DNA of 64,000 nucleotides from Siphlonurus alternatus (lineage: Eukaryota > Arthropoda > Insecta > Ephemeroptera > Siphlonuridae), in assembly GCA_949825025.1 (NCBI GenBank), contig OX463780.1, positions 20,292,356 to 20,356,355 of the forward strand. Reading direction: 5' to 3'. The notes beneath the pieces are model-generated. The model was not told where the DNA came from. It saw only the letters and a list, made by a program, of their open reading frames with translations, and did no database searches. Positions 22,766 to 34,364 of the stretch are shown one piece after another; position 1 is the first letter of the stretch; every line of letters begins with the position of its first letter. The position numbers and the translations under genes were made by a program.

Positions 22766-25345
22766 TTGTCACGATTTTTTTAATTTTCGCCAGTAGTGAT
22801 CGCCAATGGTTGCGGTCACAATTGGTCCAGCAGTCGTTTGTAGATGTCACCACGCGTCGACCGCCCCCATCACGATGCAGTTGTCACTTAAATTAATTGA
22901 CTCCTAATTAATTAAGCTATAGATGGTAGAAATTATAGCTAAAACATAATAATTAAGTTATATAATTACATAATAAACATTTTTACCTTGGATTAATATT
23001 GAAATATTTTACATATCTATTATAGTATATTACTATACATTATATAATTCAAGGTAAAAAACGTTTATACAAATTAAAAATACAGATATACGGACGGATT
23101 GAAGTCATATCTTAGGCAATATATAAATGAAATAATTATTAATTAACACGTACTTAGAAATTATCGTATTTATTTTTATTATTCTGCAGCAATTATAATA
23201 TATTAAACATTTAAAAAAACGTATAGTTAATAAGATATTACTGTAGCTTTTTCATCTACTTAAAACATACATTGCATTCTTTAATAAAATATGGATATTT
23301 TTTTGTAGTTTATAATTACCACGAAACTTTGGCATCGCACACGTGAGAAATTTATTGTTCGTGCAAGCAGTATTGATAACTAATAACTCAAGTTTAATAT
23401 TTCTGCATGCAGATAATGACTTCAATGCATAAATGCATATGCGATCCCGGGCGATCGATATTAACCTATAACAGCGTGCACATGATATAATATACTGTGT
23501 GTATACATTATAAGAGTATTATATACTAGCTGTATTATACTATTATATTATTATAGTGACGGTGGTAAACCATGATGGCATAGAAAACCCTGAAAACTAT
23601 CAACCATTTAATTAAAGCATGTAGTCAGCACAAAACTGAACTTATAAGTACCTCCCGATTCCAAATATAATACATGCATGCAGTGTGTTTGATATACATT
23701 TATTATATGTATATGTGTATACATTGTGTATACAGTATAATAGAGCAATGAATTATATTATGTGTGCTAAGAATGCACACGTCATTTTCCCCATTTAATT
23801 TTGCAGCCTTGTTAGTCTCCATGCACATGCACGCTTTATATGAAGGCAACAGTGCAACAGCTCCTCGAATCTGATGTTTGTTTACATACTTTCTATTAAT
23901 TTACACACCATATTTTTTAATTCAATTAAAGCTAACTTTTAAAACTGAACTGTAGTAATATATTTATATTATAGTGTGAGCAGGCCGGGGCGAATCTTAG
24001 CGCACGTATGGCACTGGGGGAGAGGGGGGCGATCGCCCCCCCCTGCCCCCCCCCCCCCCCCCCCCCGGATCCGCGTTTGAGTAAAAGAGCTCATGCGCGC
24101 ATACAGATTCATACATTTGGATGCCCCTGCTGCATATGTAACTCGCTCTTTTTTTATGCTGAACGAGTTGCCTAACTTCAGGGTGTAATCATCTTAACCA
24201 TAGAACCTTTTAGCCATAGAATTTTTAATTAATTGGGTATGGAGGGGGGGGAGGTTTTCTACCCCTCCTCTTACAAGAACAAAATTATTACATACAGCAT
24301 ATATAATATATTTATATAGTCCTATAATACAAATACAATCAACGACTCGATCCTAACTTATATAATTCTTTAATTTACTCATTTAACTCATAATAATATT
24401 CACATATTAAATTATAAAAATATATGCTAATAATTAGTTTATCCTAGAACAATTTTCTTTCTTAAAATAATCTCAAAAAAAAAATTTTTTTATATATGTC
24501 TGGCACGTATATATATAACGTTGATCCTTATGAAATTCCATCTTAAGAATGAAATGACGATACATTAATTATACCATTTTGAGTATAAAGCATTCATATA
24601 TAAATTATAAATCTTACGTTAGATAAAGAGATATATGAGTCTACTGGTTGCAAAAACCTCTATATCCAGTTTTTCACTTTTTAGGTAATGGGCAAAAAAC
24701 TGTAGCAAGCTTATTTCTTGACATATCAACATATAGTCAATGAACACAAGTTTTTATGTATATATTATACTGTGTGTATAATATATGTAATATTTTTCAG
24801 ATGACGCGGTAATTAATATTATAATTATAATAGATGTCGTTTTCACTGTACTAGCTGTGCTCCTGTGCTTCATCTGAACGCTATAATATTTGGATTTATA
24901 CATAGTATAGATTAATTAGAATAGAAATATCTTTATAGGCGATATGTTTGGTATGTGACCGATAACGGAAAGCATGATATTTGATATGTGCCAGTAAATT
25001 AAAAACACCTTGATATACCCCATATAAATGATTTATATTATATGTAGTGTATAAAAATATAATAATAATTATTCCATTTGTACCTATCCCCTATCCCAGC
25101 AATTAAACCAGGCATGTAAAAATATTAAAAATTTTAAATTGCATCACAAGATTTAGCAGAGCTATATATATTTATTTTAATTTTATAAACTAGCTATAAA
25201 GTATTAAACCCTTAAAAATGAGAGAATTATTTGCACATTGAATGCAACGAATCATATATATTATATATGATATGTTAAAATATTGATGTATGCATAATAT
25301 ATACACATTTGTTAAGTTTTATTTACTAAAGTATTTATTAAAAAT
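22766..25345. other. A+T-rich intergenic DNA with a poly-C tract
   Basis: A 22-base poly-C at 24045-24066 sits in a short G+C patch (23985-24080) that may be a degenerate transposon fragment. The rest is A+T-rich, with no supported gene. Confidence 0.4.
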
Positions 25346-26699
25346 AAGGTGTACCAATTAAAGTGAATACTTTTTTACTGCATGTTCGGGCAGATACGAA
25401 TTATTCTAATATCAATGTGGCTCAATATTTTCGTACAATGCCTAGTTATTTTACAATTAATTATTTAGTTTGAAAAGTGAGTTTGATAACCGTTGGTTGA
25501 TTCAAGTTGATGCGCTCCAGCAGCAGCCGCTGATACTACGTAGCATAGCCCTCTCCATCAGAGGGCTATGCTACGTACGACACGACGAGGATCTCCCGCG
25601 GAGAGAACCTCCTCCTCCCGCGCCCCCTTCTTGTCGTATCACCATAGCCCTCTGGTGGAAGGCCAAGACCTGACCGCGCCCACTTTTCAATAGCCGTCCT
25701 ACTGCTGAGCAGCAGGTTTGCGTGTAATCAAATGGGAGAGGACTTCACTTTGGTCGCGGTTTACGACAATTGCGCTGTGTGCTAGAGTTTTGAAAACGAA
25801 ACTATTATAGTTTAATTCTAATATAGTCTAATCTTGATGCGTAACAACCTTCTTTTTCACGCAAAACCAATATTAATACACTGCTCTAATTAATCTTTTA
25901 TGAACCCGACTTCTATTACATCTGCGCATGCGCGAAGCCGCGCGAAGGAAAAAGTCAGTTTACTGGCGATGACGTCATATAAACGAACATTGAAAGCCTT
26001 TCTTCATAGCGAGTGACTTTCACTGTACTTAATTGCAATTTCTTTACTTTGTATATCAAGTAAATAAGTTATTTACTACATCGAAAATAATGTATGAAAG
26101 TTGATGCAAGTACTTTTTTGTATTTTCAATATTCCGTGACGTCATGATACATATCCAAAGCTTGGAAGATATAACTAAGTTCCCGCCCTGACTTTACCGT
26201 AATATTTTTCAGGTATTATAATATTTATCAACTAAATAAAATAATCAGCACGCAGGAGACTACATTAAAGTAGTATCGCACTACAAGATACCTTCAATAT
26301 AATATCAGGTAAATATTTTTAAAAAAATATTTCCTCCCCATTACTTTGCGTGTTATTTTTTAAATTTCAGACGGCTAATATATATCTTGACAGTTGACGA
26401 TCGCCCCTGCTGGTCTTGGCCTTCCACCAGAGCAGAGCGAACTTGATTACTCAAGTACGCTCTGACCAGAGGGCTATGGTATCACCCACCGGCCGCAGCG
26501 GCCGCAGCGGCCGCTGCGGCCGCGGGCATGCTTGAATCAACCAACGGTTTTCAAACTCACCTTTCAAACTAAATAAATAAAACAACTAAGGCATCTAACG
26601 TAAATATTGAGCCACAGGGACATTAGAATAATTCGTATATTATAGCTGCCCGAACATGTAAAAAAAGTATTCACTTTGCAATATATGGTGTACACCTTT
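25346..26699. mobile_element. 1.35-kb element with about 165-bp terminal inverted repeats
   Basis: The left end, AAGGTGTACCAATTAAAGTG, faces the right end, CACTTTGCAATATATGGTGTACACCTT. The arms stay alignable through GAATACTTTTTT, TGTTCGGGCAG, ACGAATTATTCTAAT, TGGCTCAATATTT and ACCGTTGGTTGATTCAAG. Inside the left arm lies an 18-bp-arm hairpin (25537-25577) around TAGCATAGCCCTCT. Inside the right arm is a GGCCGCAGC tandem (about 26491-26525). The 600-bp centre has no transposase frame. It is a non-autonomous DNA transposon; no target duplication is clear, so the superfamily is open. Confidence 0.8.
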
Positions 26700-27248
26700 C
26701 AGATACATAATTGAAACTGGTGTATTAATAATTAAATTTAATTAAACTAAGTATATAATTTTTATAATTTATACTACGAGTCGTGTTTATAAAATATATA
26801 CAAGATGAATAAAATACAAAATCTCCTGTACGTGCATGTGCACAATTTTTCTAAACAAAAAATAATAATAAAAATAAGGCTTCAGGAGAAATAATAAATA
26901 ATTATTGTGTCAATCTGTCTGAGCTTTATTTTGTTGCAAGCTGACGTGTGTTATAATTTATAGTCCCGTCGTTGTACAGAATTTGTGCACTCGATCAATA
27001 AGAGACACGATTTATTCATTATACACACAAATTTAAAGTAATATGTTCATATTATTGATAAGATTTAAAAATATATACTTAAAATTATATTACACTGTGA
27101 TACTGTACAAATGAAAAAATAAAAATGTCACTTTTAATTTTTATATTTTATTTACAATTAACTTTGATATTTCAAACAATTAATCATTTTTAATTAATAA
27201 TTAAGAACAAATATTTACATTAATTAATGTTAATTTAATTAACCATTG
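26700..27248. other. A+T-rich spacer
   Basis: No gene or repeat boundary identified. Confidence 0.5.
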
Positions 27249-27603
27249 TTAAGGGTAAGGTAACGCCACCAATGTTAAAAAAAATCCCTCACACAAAAAT
27301 TCTGAAAAAAATTTAAAATGTTCTCCTCTACACCCCCTATCAGTAGCTAAAATATCAGGTATACAAATACGATCTAGTTTTTGAGTTATGAATTTTTAAA
27401 GTTGACTAATTTAACATGGAAGTTTCATTTCTCCATGTTAAAGTAGTCAACTTTAAAAATTTATAACTCAAAAACTAGATCGTATTTGTATACCTGATAT
27501 TTTAGCTACTGATAGGGGGTGTAGAGAAGAACATTTTAAATTTTTTTCAGAATTTTTGTGAGAGGGATTTTTTTTAACATTGGTGGCGTTACCTTACCCT
27601 TAA
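27249..27603. mobile_element. TTAA-flanked foldback MITE
   Basis: TTAA at 27249-27252 and 27600-27603 flanks a 347-bp element that begins GGGTAAGGTAACGCCACC and ends with its reverse complement. The arms are about 165 bp and nearly perfect around a loop near 27415-27435. A TTAA duplication is characteristic of piggyBac and Kolobok elements. There is no coding capacity. A closely related copy is at 28245-28592. Confidence 0.85.
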
Positions 27604-28072
27604 AACAAGCACAACAGCTAGTGTGCAAAAAAAAAAAAAAAAATACCAACAACCAGCACACACACACGTGCTTGTCAACATGTTTCAACACGTTGACACT
27701 GACTATCGTATAGCCATCGGTAATCAGCCACTCAAGCAAACATAAAAAATTTCGTATTGTATCAATCCTGTGTGCTGGGTATAATATTCTAGCTTACAAC
27801 AAAACACAAATAAAAAAAGGTTTCAAACAAGGCAAGGGTATGATATATTAACAGTCAAGCTTATTTTTTTTTTTATTGCATAAATGAAAAGCAGAGAGAT
27901 GAGCTAATAAGTATAAGTATAATTTTTTTTTCACATTTATTAGAGTCCAACAAGTAGTTTTATTTTATTTTTAAATGGCTGCACCAGGCATTTGAGTTAT
28001 TTTATTTTTAATAAAAAAAAAAAGGACCTGACTGACAAAAACACTGTTGACATTAAAAACTATAGTTTCATT

Positions 28073-28657
28073 TTAAGGGTAAGGTAACACGCCCAATGTT
28101 CAAAAACAAAACAAAACATGAAAATTATATAAAAAAAAAAAATAAAATATGTTTTCCTCTACATCCCTTATCAGTAGCTAAAATATCAGATATACAAATA
28201 GCTACTGCATGATAGGGGATGTAGAGGAGAACATTTTAAATTAAGGGTAAGGTAACGCCACCAATGTTAAAAAAAATCCCTCTCACAAAAATTCTGAAAA
28301 AAATTTAAAATGTTCTCCTCTACACCCCCTATCAGTAGCTAAAATATCAGGTATACAAATACGATCTAGTTTTTGAGTTATGAATTTTTAAAGTTGACCA
28401 ATTTAACATGGGAGTTTCATTTCTCCATGTTAAAGTAGTCAACTTTAAAATTTTATAACTCAAAAACTAGATCGTATTTGTATACCTGATATTTTAGGTA
28501 CTGATAGGGGGTATAGAGGAGAACATTTTAATTTTTTTTTCAGAATTTTTGTGAGAGGGATTTTTTTTAACATTGGTGGCGTTACCTTACCCTTAAGATA
28601 GGTTTCGTAATTTTCATGTGGATTTTTGTTTAACATAGGGCGTGTTACCTTCTCCTT
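28073..28657. mobile_element. Older TTAA foldback, interrupted by a younger one
   Basis: The left end at 28077 is preceded by TTAA and reads GGGTAAGGTAACACGCCCAATG. The right end near 28657 reads CATAGGGCGTGTTACCTTCTCCTT, a decayed reverse complement. The intervening arm pieces (TTCCTCTACATCCCTTATCAGTAGC, GATAGGGGATGTAGAGGAGAAC) belong to this older element. Its right half is split by the insertion at 28245-28592. Confidence 0.75.
28241..28596. mobile_element. Young TTAA foldback MITE nested in a relative
   Basis: TTAA at 28241-28244 and 28593-28596 flanks a 348-bp element almost identical to that at 27253-27599, including GGGTAAGGTAACGCCACC termini. The frame at 28460-28771 is only the arm. 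Confidence 0.85.
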
Positions 28658-28658
28658 C

Positions 28659-28693
<35 letters not shown>

Positions 28694-30848
28694 TAAATTA
28701 TATATTATAATGCTCTTTTTATTTATACAATAAAACATAAAGAATGAGGATGATTGTCCATGGCAATTCAATGGCCTATAATTTTAATTATTCTTATCAT
28801 CTCATTTTCATTGGCATTATGATGCAGATTTTTTTTCTTCCATAATTAATTATTGATTATTAATCAATAATTAATTTTATGAATAAATTTGGTACAACAC
28901 AAAAGAAACATTGGATGAAAAACGTAATGGAAATTGTGCTTAATTAATGAATAAATAGTTAAATTAATTTAAATACAAAATTATATACTTCATAACAATC
29001 ACAATCTCAAAATATATTGATAGGCGTCGGTGCATGTTCACACATTCGGCATTGGACTCAATACATATCACGTTATTAACACTCCTATTTTTTAGTGAAC
29101 TGTTAAATTCGTTCGTACCTTATTGTAGTAATCCATATCAATATATTGTCAAAAACAAATTATTAATATTCTCATCACAATCTTTCTTATCCTCCTTTCT
29201 AATAAAATTGAAAGAAAGTCCTTTTTTAAACATTGGAAGTTGACGAACAATATTCTGGGGGGACAATGTTTAGTCTCAAATTATTTTGGATAAATTACAC
29301 TTAAATTTATTATTAATGAAAATGCTAACTTGGATATAGAAATTAGTGGCAACAGTCAAACATGAGCAGTAAATTTTAGTAGTCGAAACAGAGGAGATAC
29401 ATTTTTTACTTTGTCACAAGACATTACAGATCCCTCATCTAGAGTTAGCTTATTAGCTATAAATTTATATTTGAACTCTCATAACAAATAATACTGTAAA
29501 GTTTAGCAACAACAAGCTCCAGAGCTTTTATAGAAACCAAATGTGGTTCGCAGACATTGAAAACTACAAGGAAATTGAGAGAAATTGAACCTTTTGATTG
29601 TTTTCAAATCTGATATGAAATGTTGAAAGTCTGCAGTAAAATTTTTGCTGTTGTCATCTTTATAACTTAGGCAACAGTTTGTCCAGTTTTGCCAGAAGAA
29701 CAATGTGAGCGGATTCCTATTTTGATTCCAATTGTAACCTGTTTTACTTAAATCAAATGCCGTTGCAAAGATTGTTATTTTAATTAGAATACTTTTTTAC
29801 TTTGTCACAAATTTCTCTGTGCTCTGTTGTTTTAGAATGAAACCTTAGTAACCTTACAAAGAAATAGTCAGTTATAAACCAAACCAGTTTTTATTCTTAT
29901 ACTTAATTCAACTTAAGCAATCTAATTTAAAGGCCAAGAAATAATTTTAAAATGACGCAGAAAAGAGCATTTGACACGTTAAAAGCTGGTTCATGACAAT
30001 TCTCACCCCTGATGAGTTGTAGAGGTCTGCATGGACCGGATTTTTTAGGACTAGCTTGGCCCTTTCCGGTGGCTACTGCTACTGTGCCCGACCTGAGGCA
30101 TGTGAAACCTACTTCACAGCGACCCTCGGACGGCTCAAGGTATGCTTTTTTTATTTTAGTGCATTATGCATGTATACAGCCCATTATAAAACTGACAACA
30201 AAATCATTTAATATATATTTTCTCTTGCTTTCTGCTGTAGCGAAAAAAATTCACATAGCCATTGAAAATTTGAGCCCAGCCCACGCTCATTGTAACTGCT
30301 GATGCTCTGCCCCAGAGCCATATAATCCTCTATTGAACGTGGTATGTATAATCACTCCCGTCCATTAAAAATAATGTATAAGTATTATTTATATATGAAA
30401 TTTGTTAACAACAAACAAGAAACCTTTTTTTTTTTTACTTTTTGAGAGGGTGTTTCAGCAAAAAAGTTTTTTTCTAAGCCAATCAGAATTCAGAATTTGA
30501 CCTCCATAAGTTGGAAGGGGGTGACCATACCCTCTAAAAATAGGGAGTAGCCCTGTTCTGCCGCTGTGCCAATGCAGCGCTGTAATGTGATGATTCTTGA
30601 TTGAATTGATGTTGTTTTATTATGGCATTTTTTCTTCTTATGTATCACACTTGCACAGACAAACTTATTTTAATTTATAATTATGCAATTAACACTCATT
30701 GATTATTCAAATCTATTTGACACAAGAAATTAATATTTAAGCAGACTTTTTACATGATGTATTATCAAATAGAAATATTACGAGTGGAAAAAAATTTACA
30801 AAAGTTACATAAAACACATTGAAATTCAACAAAGTTTGTGTATGAGGT
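28658..30848. other. A+T-rich DNA with a poly-A tract; 3' flank of the small gene
   Basis: A poly-A tract lies at about 28666-28690. A plus-strand patch at 30012-30140 (ends CGGCTCAAG|GTATGC) resembles an exon with a donor but matches nothing I know. For the gene on the minus strand, a possible AATAAA signal lies at 30616-30621. Confidence 0.35.
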
Positions 30849-31568
30849 TTAGTGCTGAGATATTCGCTGCAGCCGCTCCATGAAAAGAGCATAGAGCATC
30901 TTGTTGTTTTCATAGTAGTGGGGGTTGTCCGACTGGCTCAGCATCGGGGCGTACTGTGCCATCATCTGCTCCAGGATGCCTTGCGGAGAGTCACCTGCGT
31001 TGGCAACCATCGAGCCCTGGGGCCCCTGTGGACGCTCTCCAACAAAGCCTTCCGCTGGCCTTGAAACTCCCCACTGTGAACTATTCTCCTCAAAGCTGCC
31101 CCTCTGCAACAACAATCACAGTGTAAACATTTTTGTACTGTATCCTCAGCCCTCACCGTTAATTTCTCCCCCCGTTGGTGTATTAACGTATAATATGCAT
31201 GTACAGTAAGCAAACTCATGTATACAGGATGTACCTCTAGTGATGATCCATCATGTGAGGGTTGGCCAAATGAAGGGCAGTGGCTATCGCTAGTAGGCCT
31301 ATCCAAATGCAAATTGTTGATGCGTTTAGATAGGGGCATGAAGTCACACCCCCCATCTTCGCACTTGCTTCTCGAGCGTTTTCTGTAATTTTAAAAAAAG
31401 AACGTCAGATTTGTAAAACGACAAGAAAATACCAGCAGTGATGCTGTGCAACGCAGGGTGCAGACACTATCATGCAGGGAGCCTGCTTACAGCCAGATGA
31501 CATGCAGAGAAAAATATAAAAATATTCAGTTGATGTCATTACCTGCCTAGGTGCTCCGGATGAGACAT
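30849..31568 (-). CDS. Three-exon gene for a small basic protein of unknown function
   Basis: Reading the minus strand, exon 1 coding is 31568-31543 (ATG, MSHPEHLG plus two bases) with donor GCAG|GTAATG. Exon 2 is 31382-31235, from AAATTACAG|AAAACG to CTAGAG|GTACAT. Exon 3 is 31103-30849, after TTGTTGTTGCAG|AGGGGC, and ends TAA. Introns are about 160 and 131 bp; junction phases 2 and 0 fit exactly, giving 142 residues without a stop. The N-terminus has a basic RKRSRSK motif (nuclear-signal-like), followed by CEDGGCDFMPLSKRINNLHL. A Gly/Ser/Pro-rich middle follows. The C-terminal half looks helical (GILEQMMAQYAPML, then NPHYYENNKMLYALFMERLQ). It looks like a conserved short nuclear protein, perhaps an adaptor, but I cannot name the family. 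Confidence 0.85.
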
Positions 31569-32189
31569 GTCATTGCTTTAATTCTTATCTTAATAAATAA
31601 ACTTTAATAAATTAATGTCAGTCAAAGTTTGTATACTTAATCATAACATTAAGCCACCACAACGTTGACAACGGACAACGGACAACGTTATTTTTTCCTC
31701 TGCTTAGCATCAGCTGTTACGAATTACTTATGAATATATTTTTTTTTCAATAAAGTGCTGCCACCTGAGTGAAAATTTCAGAATTTCTAACAGTGCACGA
31801 GTGCACCGAGTGCACCGGGAAAGAATGAGCGCTATAAATTTCAAATCAACTTTTGTAAATAAAATAATATACAGCGTATACAGTACGTAGCAATCGAACG
31901 TTCCTTGCAGTAGGATATATAGTCATATAGTACTGTACCATATTGCACTGTCGATCTCTGATATACACAGTATGCATATATAGTATTTTGACCTGGCTAG
32001 TACAATGAAAAAAAGAGAAATTAACAATAATTTCATAATTTTGCTAGATCAGCATTATATTTTAATTAAAATTTTAAGTGCATGATGTAGAATTCAAGTT
32101 ATTATAATTAATATTATTAATATATATATATTACATAGTTAATATATAATATATATTACAATAGGTTAGATTCTAACGCATATATATAT
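31569..32189 (-). other. 5' flank of the small gene
   Basis: It contains a short direct repeat GACAACG (31667-31690) and a CACGAGTGCACCGAGTGCACC patch (31795-31818). No TATA box can be assigned. The rest is A+T-rich. Confidence 0.35.
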
Positions 32190-32503
32190 ATGTATTCCAA
32201 GTTTTAACTTTTTTTTTTTTAATTTTTAATCAAACCCTATTGGGTACTTCTATTTACTAATTAGTAATTACATACTACTTTGAAACCCCGAACCTTCCGA
32301 AACCCTAACTTGAGCGTTTCGCGGGCTCTTCTGGAACGGGGGCGGCCACGGCCTTGCAAATCCATCCCGGCATTTGCCTGCGGCTGAGGGAAACGTGGAA
32401 ACCTCAGCCAGGATGGACGCTACAGCTTTTGTCAATGAACCGGAAGTGCAATGGTCCAAAGCCAGGGGAACCACATAGTGGATGTATTCCAAGTTTTAAC
32501 TTT
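32190..32503 (-). mobile_element. 5'-truncated 5S SINE with 22-bp target duplication
   Basis: A 22-bp direct repeat, beginning ATGTATTCCAAGTTTTAAC, occurs at 32190-32211 and 32482-32503. Between them, on the minus strand, the SINE body starts at GTGGTTCCCCTGGCTTTGGA and runs to GGGGTTTCAAAGTAGTATG, AATAGGGTTTGATT and a poly-A tail (poly-T on the plus strand near 32210-32220). The 5S head is absent, so the copy is 5'-truncated. The long duplication, tail and truncation are signatures of LINE-type target-primed insertion. The 74-codon open frame through it has an equivalent in the copy at 34520-34726, but this is SINE sequence, not a gene. Confidence 0.9.
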
Positions 32504-32788
32504 AAGAACTATATATAGCTCTATATATACGTACGCACGTTATAATATATAGCTATTATTTATTATAATAGCTAGCTGCATGCGTACGAAACGCTTTTGC
32601 GGACCCGGCCTGGCCATTGCAATTAATTTTTATTATAATATGTACATTTATTTTTAACGAGTGATGTTGGTAAAAATTAATTTTTTAAATCGGATGATAA
32701 GGGAGTGGAACTTTTATATTATTATTGATACTTATATTACTTTTATTAGCTGGCCGAGAGGTTGTGGGGGTGGAGATGAGAGTTATGA
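32504..32788. other. A+T-rich spacer
   Basis: Nothing identified except a small CGGACCCGGCC patch near 32599. Confidence 0.5.
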
Positions 32789-33126
32789 TAATGAGATATT
32801 AGAATGTGAAAATTTTAGTGGCTTAATCGAAAGAAAAGGGGTAAAAATATGGTACTGTGAATTTTTTTCAGGTTTTTCTGAGACTGGGATCTGTTTTTAA
32901 AAAGTTATTGAAAATCTATTTTGATGACGTCACGGGCGGCACTCCTTAAGAAAAAGGATAGGGCAGTGCCGCACGTGACGTCATAAAATAGACTTTCAAT
33001 AATTTTTTAAAAATACCCCCCGGCCCCCGATCTCAGAAAAATATGAAAAAATTCACAGTACCATATTTTTACCCCTTAATTCTTTCGATTAAGCCACTAA
33101 AATTTTCACATTCTAATATCTCATTA
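32789..33126. mobile_element. Foldback MITE with TA duplication, ATGAGATATTAG subfamily
   Basis: TA at 32789-32790 and 33125-33126 flanks a 334-bp element that begins ATGAGATATTAGAATGTG and ends with its reverse complement. It matches the copy at 10759-11075 throughout, including TAGTGGCTTAATCGAAAG, GATGACGTCACGGGCGGCAC and CGTGACGTCATAAAATAGAC. The TA duplication points to the Tc1/mariner group. A CCCCCCGGCCCCCGA insertion or error disturbs the right arm near 33016. Confidence 0.88.
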
Positions 33127-33167
33127 AGTTTAAAAATACGTAGATAGAGTACCTGCATATGGCATTG

Positions 33168-34328
33168 CGTGCCACCAGTGGCGTAGCCAGGATTTGTTCA
33201 AGGGGGGGGTTCTTGAAGATAAAGATTGAGAATATCCCACCGGGGGGTTTGGGGGGCGTAGCCCCCCAATAGCCCGCCGCAGGCGCGATTTTTTTTAAGG
33301 ACACGCCCCTTTTTTAGGGTAAAATTATTAAAAAATACTATTATAGAGGATGTATGGCCTGATGCAATATTTTTACATTTTTTGCATCCCATTTTTTTAA
33401 TTTCTTTTCAATATTGTACGTGCACTAACGTAATAAATAAACTAGCCTTGAGTAAATAATTTTAGTTAAATCAAGTAATTCATCTAATAACCACTTTTAT
33501 ATTATTTTTATTAGTTTCATGGTGCGCGATTTTTTTGAAAAAGGAACGTGGACTATAATTTTTTTCGATGAAAAGTTGCAGCAAATTTCTTATATTTGTA
33601 AATCGTTAATTATGTAGTTACAATATTTTTGTCACTACAGTATTTTTTCTTATAAAAAAATAGACCACATTTTAAGACGATGTACTAATGTACGAGCAAG
33701 AAAAAATATTTATATTTAAATTTTCAAAACAGGAAAATCAATTCATTACATTAAGTATACTGTAAAATTAATACATTTAAAAATCGGATTTTTTTAACTT
33801 CAATAATAAATTTAAATATATACGTACAGTATTATACATATGACTTACATGAGACAATGAAACTAGCAATTGCAAGATGTAATATACTTATATAATTAAT
33901 TAAAAAATAATAAAATACTATATATAATTTTTATTGTTATACTGAACATCATGCGGGGAATGTTTTCAACATTTTTTATACTTTAAATTGTTGTCTTTAT
34001 AGTGTCTTTTCGTATACAAAAACAAAAATAACTTAATAATGAATACTACATAATATAATTATCATAACAGAATTATACCATACTTAAATAATCATAATAT
34101 TGTAGACCGATTTTAAAAAAATTAAAGATGTATTAACAATGTGTTTCGGGGATATAAATTTTTAAAGTTTTTTTTTTTAAGAAAATTTTTCATAAAATTT
34201 TAGCTAAATCGTATCCGTCGAGTACCATTTTTTGTTATTTTTCCCTTAAAATTTACTAAGGTTCAGCTCTCAAGGGGGGGGTTATAACACCCAAACCCCC
34301 CCCCCTTGTCTACGCCCCTGCGTGCCAC
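33168..34328. mobile_element. hAT-like non-autonomous element with 8-bp TSD
   Basis: CGTGCCAC at 33168-33175 and 34321-34328 flanks a 1145-bp element. The left end reads CAGTGGCGTAGCCAGGATTTG and the right end CTTGTCTACGCCCCTG, with AAGGGGGGG and CCCCCCCCCTT just inside. CAGTGGCGTAGCCAG-type termini and 8-bp duplications are typical of a widespread hAT group. The interior is A+T-rich without transposase. A second GGGGGG/CCCCCC hairpin lies at 33205-33270. A 63-codon minus frame at 33113-33304 is only terminal repeat sequence. Confidence 0.9.
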
Positions 34329-34364
34329 CGTGATGTATATATAATATATATATATATATATAAT

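Noticed and set aside
30012..30302. A possible exon on the plus strand ending in CTCAAG|GTATGC
   Set aside because: No acceptor with a clear pyrimidine tract at its start, no recognised peptide, and no partner exon; noted only in the spacer entry.
32268..32492. A 74-codon open frame on the minus strand with a near-identical partner at 34520-34726, looking like a conserved protein
   Set aside because: Both lie inside copies of the 5S-headed SINE with target duplications; the similarity is of the repeat, not of a gene.
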